Source of the DNA: JABMMZ01 sp040386935 | GTDB lineage: Bacteria; Bacteroidota; Bacteroidia; NS11-12g; UBA955 | Direction of reading: 5' to 3' | DNA: 64,000 nucleotides | Assembly (NCBI GenBank): GCA_040386935.1 | Contig: JAZKEQ010000017.1 | Location: 17,427-81,426, forward strand | Part shown: in pieces, positions 1-7,783 of the stretch | Position numbering within the stretch: position 1 is the stretch's first letter | Layout of the letters: every line of letters starts with the position of its first letter | The notes under the pieces: model-generated | The model's input: the letters and a program-made list of their open reading frames with translations, nothing else | Told to the model about the DNA's origin: nothing | Database searches by the model: none | Made by a program: the position numbers and the translations under genes

Positions 1-1
1 T

Positions 2-949
2 TTCATTAAGCTGCATGTAGTGAAAGAGGCTACCGTATCAAGTAAAATAGAAGGGACGCAGACCAATATGCAAGAAGCACTATTGCAGGAAGAAGAAATT
101 AATCCGGAAAAAAGAAATGATTGGAGAGAAGTGAGGAATTATATTATGGCCATGAACCAATCAATTGAAAAAATGGAACACATTCCATTGTCTTCACGAT
201 TATTAAAAGATGCCCATAGAACATTATTAAGCGGAGCGCGAGGAGAACACAAATTGCCGGGCGAATTTCGCACAAGTCAGAATTGGATTGGAGGCGCTAC
301 TTTGCTTGATGCTGTATTTATTCCTCCAATTTGGCAAGAAATAGATACATTAATGGGGGATTTAGAAAATTTTATGCATAATGAAGAAACTGGGTTACCA
401 CATATCATAAAAATAGCTTTGGCCCATTATCAATTTGAAACAATACACCCATTTTTAGATGGGAATGGCCGAATAGGACGATTAATGATAACACTATATT
501 TTATTCACTCAGGAATCATGAAAAAACCTGTGCTATACCTATCAGATTTTTTTGAAAGAAACAGAGAACTATATTACAGCAATTTAACACACATCCGAAA
601 TAAAGGCGATTTAAACAAATGGTTAAAGTTCTTCATAATTGGAGTAATTGAAACTTGCGATAAAGCTATTTTAGGTTTAAAGAATATTTTAGCATTAAAA
701 AAAGAGTGTGAAACAGTACGAATTTTACAATTAGGAAAGAAAATGCATTCTGCACAAAAACTGCTATCATCATTATTTAATGACCCAGTAGTAAGACCTG
801 ACGAAGTATCAAAAATTACAGGCCTTTCATTGGTCTCTTCATACAAATTAATTGAGGATTTTGAAAAATTAGGTATTCTTTTGGAAGCTTCAGGCAGTCA
901 AAGAAATAGAATATATATATTCCAGGAATACTATGATGTATTTAATTAA
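2..949 (+). CDS. Fic family protein (AMPylase-like), 5' truncated by window edge
   Basis: Fic-fold enzyme predicted to transfer AMP (or another nucleotide moiety) to a target protein hydroxyl. The core motif HPFLDGNGRIGR is intact (residues 143-154 counted from the GTG at 20). Near the visible N-terminus SSKIEG fits the inhibitory-helix motif [S/T]xxxE[G/N], so this should be an autoinhibited Fic with its inhibitory helix N-terminal to the core. The C-terminal ~80 residues look like a winged helix, as in many stand-alone Fic proteins of ~370 aa. The reading frame is open from base 2 through the GTG at 20 (FIKLHVV precedes KEAT), and the Fic_N domain normally extends further upstream, so GTG 20 is not the real start. 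No antitoxin gene is visible; the neighbour on the left is outside the window. The target is unknown. Confidence 0.93.
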   Translation, partial: FIKLHVVKEATVSSKIEGTQTNMQEALLQEEEINPEKRNDWREVRNYIMAMNQSIEKMEHIPLSSRLLKDAHRTLLSGARGEHKLPGEFRTSQNWIGGATLLDAVFIPPIWQEIDTLMGDLENFMHNEETGLPHIIKIALAHYQFETIHPFLDGNGRIGRLMITLYFIHSGIMKKPVLYLSDFFERNRELYYSNLTHIRNKGDLNKWLKFFIIGVIETCDKAILGLKNILALKKECETVRILQLGKKMHSAQKLLSSLFNDPVVRPDEVSKITGLSLVSSYKLIEDFEKLGILLEASGSQRNRIYIFQEYYDVFN

Positions 950-1018
950 ATCTGAAAAATATAGAATTCCTTTTTCAAAGAAAATATAATAACCTCCATT
1001 TCACTTTTGTTCAAACCG

Positions 1019-1137
1019 AGGTTATCTTTATTTTTTAAGAATTGATTGTATGCGTTTTTCGTTTTCGCTGGCGCTCAAATGGAGGTAATCTTCTTTTTAA
1101 GAGATGGTTGAATGCGTTTTCGCTGGCGCTCAAACGG
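1019..1137. repeat. Degenerate tandem duplication, unit about 55-64 bp
   Basis: Two head-to-tail copies: 1019-1082 and 1083-1137. Each begins AGGTWATCTT, has a T-run with TTAAGA, then TGCGTTTT and ends with the shared core CGCTGGCGCTCAAA followed by YGG (1061-1082 and 1116-1137). No convincing protein is encoded. Together with the inverted repeats next to it, this makes up the 382-base gap between the Fic gene and tRNA-Asp, the only gap longer than 300 bases in the window. Confidence 0.65.
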
Positions 1138-1157
1138 AATTTCGGGTGTTCGGGATT

Positions 1158-1188
1158 TTTTGATTTTCTTTTGCAAAGAAAATCAAAA
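1158..1188. repeat. Perfect 14-bp inverted repeat, TGC loop
   Basis: TTTTGATTTTCTTT (1158-1171), loop TGC, AAAGAAAATCAAAA (1175-1188). It could fold as a hairpin in either strand. It is not placed as a terminator for the Fic gene, whose stop is 200 bases upstream. Probably part of the same repeat family as 1209-1330. Confidence 0.7.
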
Positions 1189-1208
1189 GGACCCTAAGGG
1201 GTGGGCTT

Positions 1209-1330
1209 TCAAAGAAAACGCCATCCGCTTACAGCGGCTGTTTGCGTTTTTTGTTTGCGCGATTTGCTCAAACGGTGTTTGGCAAATCTTTGCAAACAAA
1301 AAACGCGTCCGATGGACGCGTTTTCTTTGA
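1209..1330. repeat. 122-bp nested palindromic element with 13-bp terminal inverted repeats
   Basis: Ends are TCAAAGAAAACGC (1209-1221) and its exact complement GCGTTTTCTTTGA (1318-1330). Inside lies a long interrupted hairpin, 1244-1306: outer arms of 15 bp (GCGTTTTTTGTTTGC and complement), then GATTTGC/GCAAATC, then CAAAC-GGT-GTTTG at the apex. A third stem (1300-1324) overlaps its right arm. The organisation resembles REP/MITE-type intergenic elements. The right end stops one base short of the tRNA-Asp 3' end. Confidence 0.65.
1300..1324 (-). terminator. Rho-independent terminator of tRNA-Asp
   Basis: An 11-bp perfect stem, AAAACGCGTCC-GAT-GGACGCGTTTT, lies immediately downstream of the tRNA on the minus strand and is followed there by a T-rich tail (GTTTTTTGTTTG). 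It forms the right end of the palindromic element, so the element may have supplied the terminator. Confidence 0.7.
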
Positions 1331-1331
1331 G

Positions 1332-1405
1332 CGGTGTGGACGGGACTCGAACCCGCGACCCCTGCCGTGACAGGGCAGTATTCTAACCAGCTGAACTACC
1401 ACACC
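1332..1405 (-). tRNA. tRNA-Asp (anticodon GTC)
   Basis: Complete cloverleaf on the minus strand. Acceptor GGTGTGG (1405-1399) pairs with CCACACC (1339-1333), with discriminator G at 1332. D-stem GTTC/GAAT; anticodon stem CTGCC/GGCAG around loop CTGTCAC, giving anticodon GTC; T-arm GCGGG-TTCGAGT-CCCGT. The 3' CCA is not encoded. It lies downstream of aroF on the same strand, separated by 68 bases. Confidence 0.96.
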
Positions 1406-1473
1406 GTAGCTGATTTTGGGAGTGCAAAGATATAAACTTTGCGTTTCATTCCAAATATTATTTAAAGAATTTT

Positions 1474-2334
1474 TTAAGCGTGTACCTTTTCGTCCGTTTT
1501 AAAGTCGACTCTGCGACCATCTAAAGCGGCTACTTTCACCAGTTTTTCCTGCAATTGGGTCAACTGATCAAAATACAGTGACTGCGGCCCGTCTGACAAG
1601 GCTTCCTCAGGGTGATTGTGTACTTCTACCATAATACCGTCTGCGCCTGCTGCAATGGCTGCTAAGCTCATAGGAATCACCAATTCCCTAACACCTGTAC
1701 CCTGGCTTGGATCTACGATTACAGGTAAATGGCTCAGTGATTTGGCCAATGGCACGATGCTTAAATCCAAAGTATTGCGGGTAGCGGTTTCAAAAGTTCT
1801 GATACCTCTTTCACACAAAATCACTTTTTCATTACCGCCCGATAAGATGTACTCTGCAGCCAGCAACCACTCTTCAAGTGTGCTGCTCATACCGCGTTTT
1901 AGCAATACCGGTTTATCTATTTTGCTCAATGCGCGCAACAACTGATAATTCTGCATGTTGCGTGTGCCTACCTGTAAGATATCAGCGTATTGATACACTT
2001 CATCCACAAGATTAGTTTCCATCACCTCGGTAACTACACCCATGCCGTATTTATCTGCTGCCTGACGCATCATGATTAATCCGTCTTTTTTTAATCCCTG
2101 AAAGGAATATGGCGAAGTGCGGGGCTTATAAGCACCACCTCTTACCAGTTTAATATTTTGTTTGCTTAAAAATTCGCAGATGGTAAATATCTGGTCTTCG
2201 TTTTCTACTGCACATGGGCCTGCTATGAGTGCAATATTATCACCGCCTATTGAAGTATTTTTTAATGTTATGACAGTGCTTTCCTTTTTCCATTCCCGCG
2301 ATACAAGTTGATAAGGCTTTCTTTTATTGTCCAT
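1474..2334 (-). CDS. aroF: 3-deoxy-7-phosphoheptulonate (DAHP) synthase, type I-beta
   Basis: First enzyme of the shikimate pathway, condensing PEP with erythrose 4-phosphate. Visible motifs: GPCAVE (Cys41, metal ligand), KPRTSPYSFQG (70-80), CERGIRTFE (174-182), VEVH (Glu237) and LSDG (Asp248). At the fourth metal-ligand position, normally His in DPSH, this protein has Gln211 (codon CAG, 1704-1702). The protein starts at the PYQLVSRE segment and lacks the N-terminal ferredoxin-like domain used for feedback control in Thermotoga-type enzymes, and it has no chorismate mutase fusion, so it is probably not feedback-regulated in cis. ATG start 24 bases after the DUF4270 gene, so likely the last gene of that operon. 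KDO-8-phosphate synthase is related but lacks this motif set. Confidence 0.92.
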   Translation of the reverse strand: MDNKRKPYQLVSREWKKESTVITLKNTSIGGDNIALIAGPCAVENEDQIFTICEFLSKQNIKLVRGGAYKPRTSPYSFQGLKKDGLIMMRQAADKYGMGVVTEVMETNLVDEVYQYADILQVGTRNMQNYQLLRALSKIDKPVLLKRGMSSTLEEWLLAAEYILSGGNEKVILCERGIRTFETATRNTLDLSIVPLAKSLSHLPVIVDPSQGTGVRELVIPMSLAAIAAGADGIMVEVHNHPEEALSDGPQSLYFDQLTQLQEKLVKVAALDGRRVDFKTDEKVHA

Positions 2335-2358
2335 TGATATGATAACAAATGTATTGGT

Positions 2359-3672
2359 TTAAAGTTCTGAATAATACAATCTGAATTCTATACCCGCATT
2401 TGCAATCTTCTTACGGGTATCAAGCATAATGCGCGAAGGTGCAACAGGATAATCAGTAGGTACTATAATAAACAACCCACGGTTATTGTCGACTCCCTTT
2501 CTTTGATAATCGATGAATAGATTTTGTATATGACGGGTGATATTGAATTTGTATTCGTTGGTAATCGAGTTGAGATTGCCTCCGTAAAAAGGCTCTGCCA
2601 AATCCAATACACCATTGTTCAGGTTATTGGTTTGACTGGGTTGCAACAACAGCAAACGGCTCGGCAAAGGATACGTCACATTATAACTCCCTGCTACCGG
2701 TCGCACGATGATTTCTGCTTTAGCAATCGACAATGTTTTGCCGTTTTTAGCAATGTTAAACAAGGTTGGAATGCGGATATGGGTTTTGCTACCTGTCATG
2801 CCCATCACAAAAGTCGTATCGAAAGTGGCTTTTGAACCTGCAGTTTTTTGTTGGCTAATCAGTGATGACTGATTGCTCACTTCAAACTTTGTAAATGTTC
2901 TGGAATCAGTTTGCACTTCGAAATCACTTTGCTTGGTGGTATCGTAATAGAGTCTGATTTTTGAAATCAATCCCTTCATATTAAATGCTGCTATCACACC
3001 ATCGCCCAATGCAGGTGTAGAAACCGGAACAACTGCAATCCCTTTGAAGAACTGCATAAAACTTTCCTGACTGCTTAAATCACTGCTTGTGGCATTGAAT
3101 AATTTTGTTGCCATGGCATTCGACAGTTTGATACGCAATGTAGGAGCTACTGTTTCCATAACACCCAGGTTGCGAATCTTTATACTGTCGTTGAGTTTAA
3201 ATTTTCCACTGTATGAGCCTATCGCTGTTGGAGAATAAGTGTAGTTCCCGTTTGAATGGGTACCACGCTTCATATCCTCGGTCAACTCATAGACATTCAA
3301 GTCTAAAGAAGCACTTGCATTGCCATAAAAAGCTGTTGTGGAAGTATATTGCATTAAAAGCACCGCTGAATCCAGTGTGTGGTTGCTGATAACGTTGTTT
3401 AACTGGGGCAATCTGAACTGAAAAAACGAAGATGCTTTGTATTGACCATAAATAGGATCATTAATAACGCCTATTGTATTATGGCTCAAGCTATCGGTTT
3501 TCAATGAATCCTCTCTAACAGAGCGTGTCAACAAGGTAAAACTATCCGTATAACCATTGCCGTCAAAGCCCTGAGTGCCTTCATTGGCCAGAAAAACATT
3601 ATCGCTGCGTTTTTTACACGATGAAAAAACAGCAATACTTAAAAGTAGTAAAAATAGATATGAAGATCTCAC
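2359..3672 (-). CDS. DUF4270 family lipoprotein
   Basis: 437-residue predicted lipoprotein with signal peptide and lipobox ending at Cys19 (VFSSC), followed by KKR. The body resembles the Bacteroidota DUF4270 family, with an early segment NTIGVINDPIYGQYKASSF and a largely beta composition without membrane helices. The family has no assigned biochemical role. The start is GTG at 3672; no ATG is available before the signal peptide. It sits 19 bases after the GT5 gene and 24 before aroF. This pairing of a starch-synthase-like gene with DUF4270 is one I recall from related genomes, which is memory rather than something shown here. Confidence 0.82.
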   Translation of the reverse strand: MRSSYLFLLLLSIAVFSSCKKRSDNVFLANEGTQGFDGNGYTDSFTLLTRSVREDSLKTDSLSHNTIGVINDPIYGQYKASSFFQFRLPQLNNVISNHTLDSAVLLMQYTSTTAFYGNASASLDLNVYELTEDMKRGTHSNGNYTYSPTAIGSYSGKFKLNDSIKIRNLGVMETVAPTLRIKLSNAMATKLFNATSSDLSSQESFMQFFKGIAVVPVSTPALGDGVIAAFNMKGLISKIRLYYDTTKQSDFEVQTDSRTFTKFEVSNQSSLISQQKTAGSKATFDTTFVMGMTGSKTHIRIPTLFNIAKNGKTLSIAKAEIIVRPVAGSYNVTYPLPSRLLLLQPSQTNNLNNGVLDLAEPFYGGNLNSITNEYKFNITRHIQNLFIDYQRKGVDNNRGLFIIVPTDYPVAPSRIMLDTRKKIANAGIEFRLYYSEL

Positions 3673-3691
3673 AATCCTGCGAAATACGCTA

Positions 3692-4507
3692 TTATTTTGC
3701 AGAACTCAACACCTGTTCGTAGAATGCAGAGTAACGTTCACCTAAATTTTCGTTATTCTGATGGTTCATATTAGGCTTGGTCTTCAGCAATTTTTCCAGA
3801 TCCGGATCCAATTTATCTGAACAATTTACAATGGCATCTGAATTTTTCATGCCGCCAATATGTAAACTTTTGTTATCGCCATTTGCGTAAGCTTCAAAAT
3901 GTTTGTCTTCAATTTCGTTCAATGAAGCTTTGCGACCGAAGTCTTTACCCAAATCTTCTTTAAATTCATTGTCGAATACAGAGTATATGATTTTTGAATT
4001 CTTAAATACCGGCTCATCTTTATACAATGTTTTAAGATAAACAGGAATCAAACTGGTCATCCAACCCTGGCAGTGAATAATATCAGGTGCCCAACCAAGT
4101 TTTTTAACTGTTTCTAAAACGCCTTTACAAAAGAATATGGTACGCTCATCATTATCAGAGAAGAATTTATTTTTCTCATCTTTAAATACAAACTTGCGGT
4201 GGAAGTAATCCTCGTTATCAAGGAAGTACACCTGCATTCTCGCTTCAGGAATTGAGGCAACCTTAATTAACAAGGGGTTATCGTTGTCGTCAATAGATAT
4301 ATTGATACCCGACAGTCTGACTACCTCGTGCAATCTGTTTCTGCGTTCATTGATGATTCCGAAACGCGGGACAAGCACCCTGATTTCGTTCTCTTTCTCT
4401 TGAATAGCTTGCGGGAGGAACCGCGCAACAGCTGAAACCGGAGATTCATTTAAAAATGGTGTCATTTCTGATGACACAAATAGAATTCTTTTCTTTTGGG
4501 CACTCAT
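3692..4507 (-). CDS. Glycogen/starch synthase-like protein, GT5 N-terminal domain only
   Basis: Starts with KKRILFVSSEMTPFLNESPVS, matching the N-terminal Rossmann domain of ADP-glucose glycogen synthases (usual motif KVGGLADV is replaced here by NESPVSAVARFLP). The HCQGWMTSLIPVYLK segment corresponds to the HxHDW region. Full GlgA is ~480 residues with a second Rossmann domain that binds nucleotide sugar; this protein ends at 271 residues, after the first domain, with a normal stop. It may therefore be a non-catalytic or partner-dependent homologue. Catalytic Lys in the KxGGL motif is absent. First gene of the operon with DUF4270 and aroF; a promoter box lies at 4537-4544. Confidence 0.8.
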   Translation of the reverse strand: MSAQKKRILFVSSEMTPFLNESPVSAVARFLPQAIQEKENEIRVLVPRFGIINERRNRLHEVVRLSGINISIDDNDNPLLIKVASIPEARMQVYFLDNEDYFHRKFVFKDEKNKFFSDNDERTIFFCKGVLETVKKLGWAPDIIHCQGWMTSLIPVYLKTLYKDEPVFKNSKIIYSVFDNEFKEDLGKDFGRKASLNEIEDKHFEAYANGDNKSLHIGGMKNSDAIVNCSDKLDPDLEKLLKTKPNMNHQNNENLGERYSAFYEQVLSSAK

Positions 4508-4536
4508 TTGGTTATAAGAAGTTTGAAATAATATTA

Positions 4537-4544
4537 CAAAGATA
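4537..4544 (-). promoter_or_regulatory. Promoter -7 box for the GT5-DUF4270-aroF operon
   Basis: TATCTTTG on the minus strand fits the Bacteroidota -7 consensus TAnnTTTG. It lies 29 bases before the ATG at 4507. No well-spaced TTG -33 element is visible. The rest of the 196-base gap up to the metallophosphoesterase is featureless. Confidence 0.5.
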
Positions 4545-4703
4545 ATACAATTTTTTCGGAATTATTAAAACAAATCTTAGAAAAATTATAAAATAGTTGT
4601 TACAATATGAGTGATAGCAATGGTTTTGAGCCACATAACATTTCACGCTCATAGGCCGCAACAGGCCCCATTTACCCCTAAAAAGTCCTTTTTCGCCTTT
4701 TTA

Positions 4704-6044
4704 CTACCCGTTTGTAAGGGTTAAAACAGACACATCAGGACGAATTCCTAAACGCCCCGGGTAACCCAAGTAACCAAAGCCCCTGTTTACGTAAAGGAAC
4801 TGATCATTCTGTCTGTAAACACCTGCCCACTGTTTATACATATATTTGACAGGACTCCATTGGAAATTAGCGGTCTCTATACCAAATTGCGCGCCATGGG
4901 TGTGCCCTGCAAACATAATACTGACATCAGTATACTTCTTTAACACTTCATACTCCCAATGACTTGGATCATGCGATAACAATAGTTTTGTTGCAATACC
5001 TTCTGTACCTGCATAGGCTTCTTTCATCTTACCATATTTAGGAAAACGGCCTTTGGCCCCAAAATTTTCTATGCCAAGAATCGCAATTTTTTCACCTTCT
5101 CGTTCAAGTATTCTGTTCTCATTCATCAGCAAATCCCAACCCATCCTTTTATGAACGCTCATCAACTTTTCTAGATTCTCCATTTGCATGGGTGACATAT
5201 GACCTTTATTAGAAGCTGTTCTCACAAAGTCATCGCTGTGCTTATCCGGCCAATCGAAGTAATCCCCATAGTCATGGTTGCCCAAGCAGCTGTAAACACC
5301 CATAGGGGCCTTTATTTTAGAAAATATGCGGATGTAATCATCTGTCATCTCATCAGCTATGTTGTTCACCAAATCGCCTGTAAAAAAAACAACATCAGGT
5401 TTTTGTGACATTAATAAATCTACACCTTTCTCTACAGCACGCATATCCCAAAAACTACCACTGTGGATATCGCTGATATGGCCGATTTTGATGCCATTGA
5501 AAGCGGTAGGTAAATTTTTTAAACCGATGTTTACTTTGTGCAATTTGTAATTGTGTGCACCTTTCATCACGCCATACCCTAAGCCTGCAAACGTCAGTCC
5601 GCCAATACCCGCACTTACCTGAGAAATGAACCGCTTCCTTGAAATAAAGAATCGCGTACTGCCTTCTACCCCGTCAGCATCAGGTTTACTGCCTGCTATC
5701 AGTGTGTAAATTTTATTAAATATCCGGTAAACATCTTCTATCAATAATGGAAGCACCATGAATATTTTTGCCAGTATAACAGCAAAGAAAAGACCTGTAA
5801 TAAACACAACAAAACCTTTACTGGCATTAACAAACTGACCTGTTATGGTCAATACAAATAATGTGTAGAATGCCGTACTCAAAACCCAGTAACTGATGGT
5901 GACTGTTCTGCGAAACGGCAATGAAAGTGTTGCACTCAGTGTGCGTATGGCCTGAAAGGCATAAGCATCAAAAAGTATGAAGATGATGAGTATGGTGACA
6001 ATGCGTTGTATCATGGGGAGTTGACTGGTAATGGATTGGAACAT
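4704..6044 (-). CDS. Membrane-anchored metallophosphoesterase (YaeI/YkuE-like)
   Basis: 446 residues. About four hydrophobic segments lie in residues 12-110 and a fifth near 142-160, just after an RKRF basic stretch. The calcineurin-like domain follows with all metal-binding motifs: DIH (192-194), GD (223-224), GNHD (255-258), SHDP (357-360) and GHTHG (380-384). The domain should face the periplasm, as in related UDP-diacylglucosamine hydrolase or phosphodiesterase-like proteins; the substrate cannot be told from sequence. It starts 105 bases after the S41 protease gene on the same strand and may be co-transcribed with it. Confidence 0.9.
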   Translation of the reverse strand: MFQSITSQLPMIQRIVTILIIFILFDAYAFQAIRTLSATLSLPFRRTVTISYWVLSTAFYTLFVLTITGQFVNASKGFVVFITGLFFAVILAKIFMVLPLLIEDVYRIFNKIYTLIAGSKPDADGVEGSTRFFISRKRFISQVSAGIGGLTFAGLGYGVMKGAHNYKLHKVNIGLKNLPTAFNGIKIGHISDIHSGSFWDMRAVEKGVDLLMSQKPDVVFFTGDLVNNIADEMTDDYIRIFSKIKAPMGVYSCLGNHDYGDYFDWPDKHSDDFVRTASNKGHMSPMQMENLEKLMSVHKRMGWDLLMNENRILEREGEKIAILGIENFGAKGRFPKYGKMKEAYAGTEGIATKLLLSHDPSHWEYEVLKKYTDVSIMFAGHTHGAQFGIETANFQWSPVKYMYKQWAGVYRQNDQFLYVNRGFGYLGYPGRLGIRPDVSVLTLTNG

Positions 6045-6149
6045 TCTTTTTTATTGAGGAATTTGACAATGACCTATCACAACAAGGTTGTATCAGTTAA
6101 ATCATCTGTTTTCTTTAAGGGTTGTTGTTGCGCTTTAATTATCAAATTT

Positions 6150-7778
6150 TCAATAATCAAAATTACGACCTTTCTGTTTGCCTATATTTAAAATGGCTTT
6201 ATAATTCTTTAAAACCTCTAAACTTTTCGAGAAAATGCCTTCTTCCTTATTAATAACCATTGAATTCCCAATTTCACCGTAAATGCGATAAGCAATTGCA
6301 GCCTTCAAATGCTTCCGTATAACAGCTGCTGATTTTTTTGAATACACCAGTTTGCGGAGGTAAGGAATGGATTGGGCCAGTTGAATTAATTTTCTGACAT
6401 GTGCATCAGAAACGTCATAGCTTCTGTCAAAATCATCGACATGCTTATAATGCTGCTTCACAAAACTAATTTCTGACTGCATGGCATCTAACAGATACAC
6501 ATCAAAAATATGGCTATAGAATAAACCGGGTAATAGCATTTCAATCTCAGTACTATCGGCCGTTGTATCTCTTAAGATAATATCCGGTCTGATGCCACCA
6601 CCGGGGGTTAAAACCCTCCCGTTTCTTGTAAAAAATTCTTTGATCAATGCTGAATCTAAAGCAGGTTCAAGCGTATCTGCCAAATTATTCCGCTTGTAGA
6701 TTTCATTTCTGTAGGCGGTCATATTGCCCGAATAAGGTTTCTGAATACTGCGTCCACTCGGGGTGTAATACCTTGCAATGGTGAGCCTAAGAGTAGAACC
6801 ATCCATTAATTGAAATGGCTCCTGTACCAGTCCTTTTCCAAATGAGCGATTGCCTATTAACACAGCCCTGTCGTTGTCCTGAAGCGCGCCTGCCAATATC
6901 TCACTTGCCGAAGCTGTATTGTGATTAATCAATAACAGCAAGCGTCCTTTTTTAAACGATCCATTACCATCAGCTCTATACTCCGTCTTTTTGCGATGCA
7001 GGCCTTCTGTATAAGAAATCAAGGCATCTTTTTCCAAAAATTCATTGGCTATCGCAATGGCCTCACTCAATAAGCCTCCACCATTATTTCTTAGGTCGAT
7101 GAGCAAATCTGTCATACCCAAAGTCTGTAATTTTTGCATGGCGGCTACGAATTGTCGGTGCGTGTTCCCACTGAACCTGTCAATTCTGATGTATCCCAAA
7201 TGTTTATCAACCATGTACAGCACATCTGAGCTATTCACTACAATTGTTTGCCTGGCCACTGATACATTGAAATACTTATTACCACTGCGTCTGTATAAGC
7301 TGAGCTCTGCATTTGACCCTTCAGTACCTTGTAATGCTTCACTTATTTTTTTGCTGCTGATACTATCGGTTAATTTTCTGCCATTGGCTTTCAGCAAACG
7401 GTCGCCCGGTAGTAATCCCGCTATTTCTGCAGGACTGCCTTTTGAGATATTATAAATGAATAAGGTATCTTTAAATACAATGTATTCAATCCCTAAACCT
7501 TCGTACTTTCCTGCTATCTGTCTGGCATTTTGTTCTGCCAGTTCAGGCGGTATGTAACTGCTGTGCGGGTCGAGTTGCGACAATAAAAAATCAATGGACT
7601 CTTCTTCAATATCAGCTGAGCTTGTGCTGTCGACATAATCATTTTTGATGATATCGAGTATTTGCGAAAATTTATCTTTTTTTACCCCTTTGGTATAATA
7701 GCCAAGTGCCATACCCGATGCAATTAGCACGGCATATAACAATGGTTTAAGCGCTATTCTTAAAGAGGTATTCGTCAC
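6150..7778 (-). CDS. S41 family carboxyl-terminal processing peptidase (CtpA-like)
   Basis: Periplasmic serine protease: N-terminal membrane anchor (LLYAVLIASGMALGYY), a PDZ domain (~residues 85-165) with the GIEY carboxylate-binding segment, and an S41 core with the Ser-Lys dyad in TASASEIL (Ser292) and SFGKGLVQ (Lys315), followed by a ~150-residue C-terminal extension. I prefer the GTG at 7778, 5 bases after the yicC stop. An upstream ATG at 7838 would overlap yicC by 55 bases and only add a charged, non-conserved leader. Likely cleaves C-termini of exported proteins. Operon with EamA and yicC. Confidence 0.88.
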   Translation of the reverse strand: MTNTSLRIALKPLLYAVLIASGMALGYYTKGVKKDKFSQILDIIKNDYVDSTSSADIEEESIDFLLSQLDPHSSYIPPELAEQNARQIAGKYEGLGIEYIVFKDTLFIYNISKGSPAEIAGLLPGDRLLKANGRKLTDSISSKKISEALQGTEGSNAELSLYRRSGNKYFNVSVARQTIVVNSSDVLYMVDKHLGYIRIDRFSGNTHRQFVAAMQKLQTLGMTDLLIDLRNNGGGLLSEAIAIANEFLEKDALISYTEGLHRKKTEYRADGNGSFKKGRLLLLINHNTASASEILAGALQDNDRAVLIGNRSFGKGLVQEPFQLMDGSTLRLTIARYYTPSGRSIQKPYSGNMTAYRNEIYKRNNLADTLEPALDSALIKEFFTRNGRVLTPGGGIRPDIILRDTTADSTEIEMLLPGLFYSHIFDVYLLDAMQSEISFVKQHYKHVDDFDRSYDVSDAHVRKLIQLAQSIPYLRKLVYSKKSAAVIRKHLKAAIAYRIYGEIGNSMVINKEEGIFSKSLEVLKNYKAILNIGKQKGRNFDY

Positions 7779-7783
7779 TACTT

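Noticed and set aside
1112..1386. Two overlapping open frames of ~60-70 codons between the Fic gene and tRNA-Asp
   Set aside because: They run through the inverted repeats and into the tRNA; low-complexity F/K/R-rich translation, no promoter or start context. Repeat-derived, not genes.
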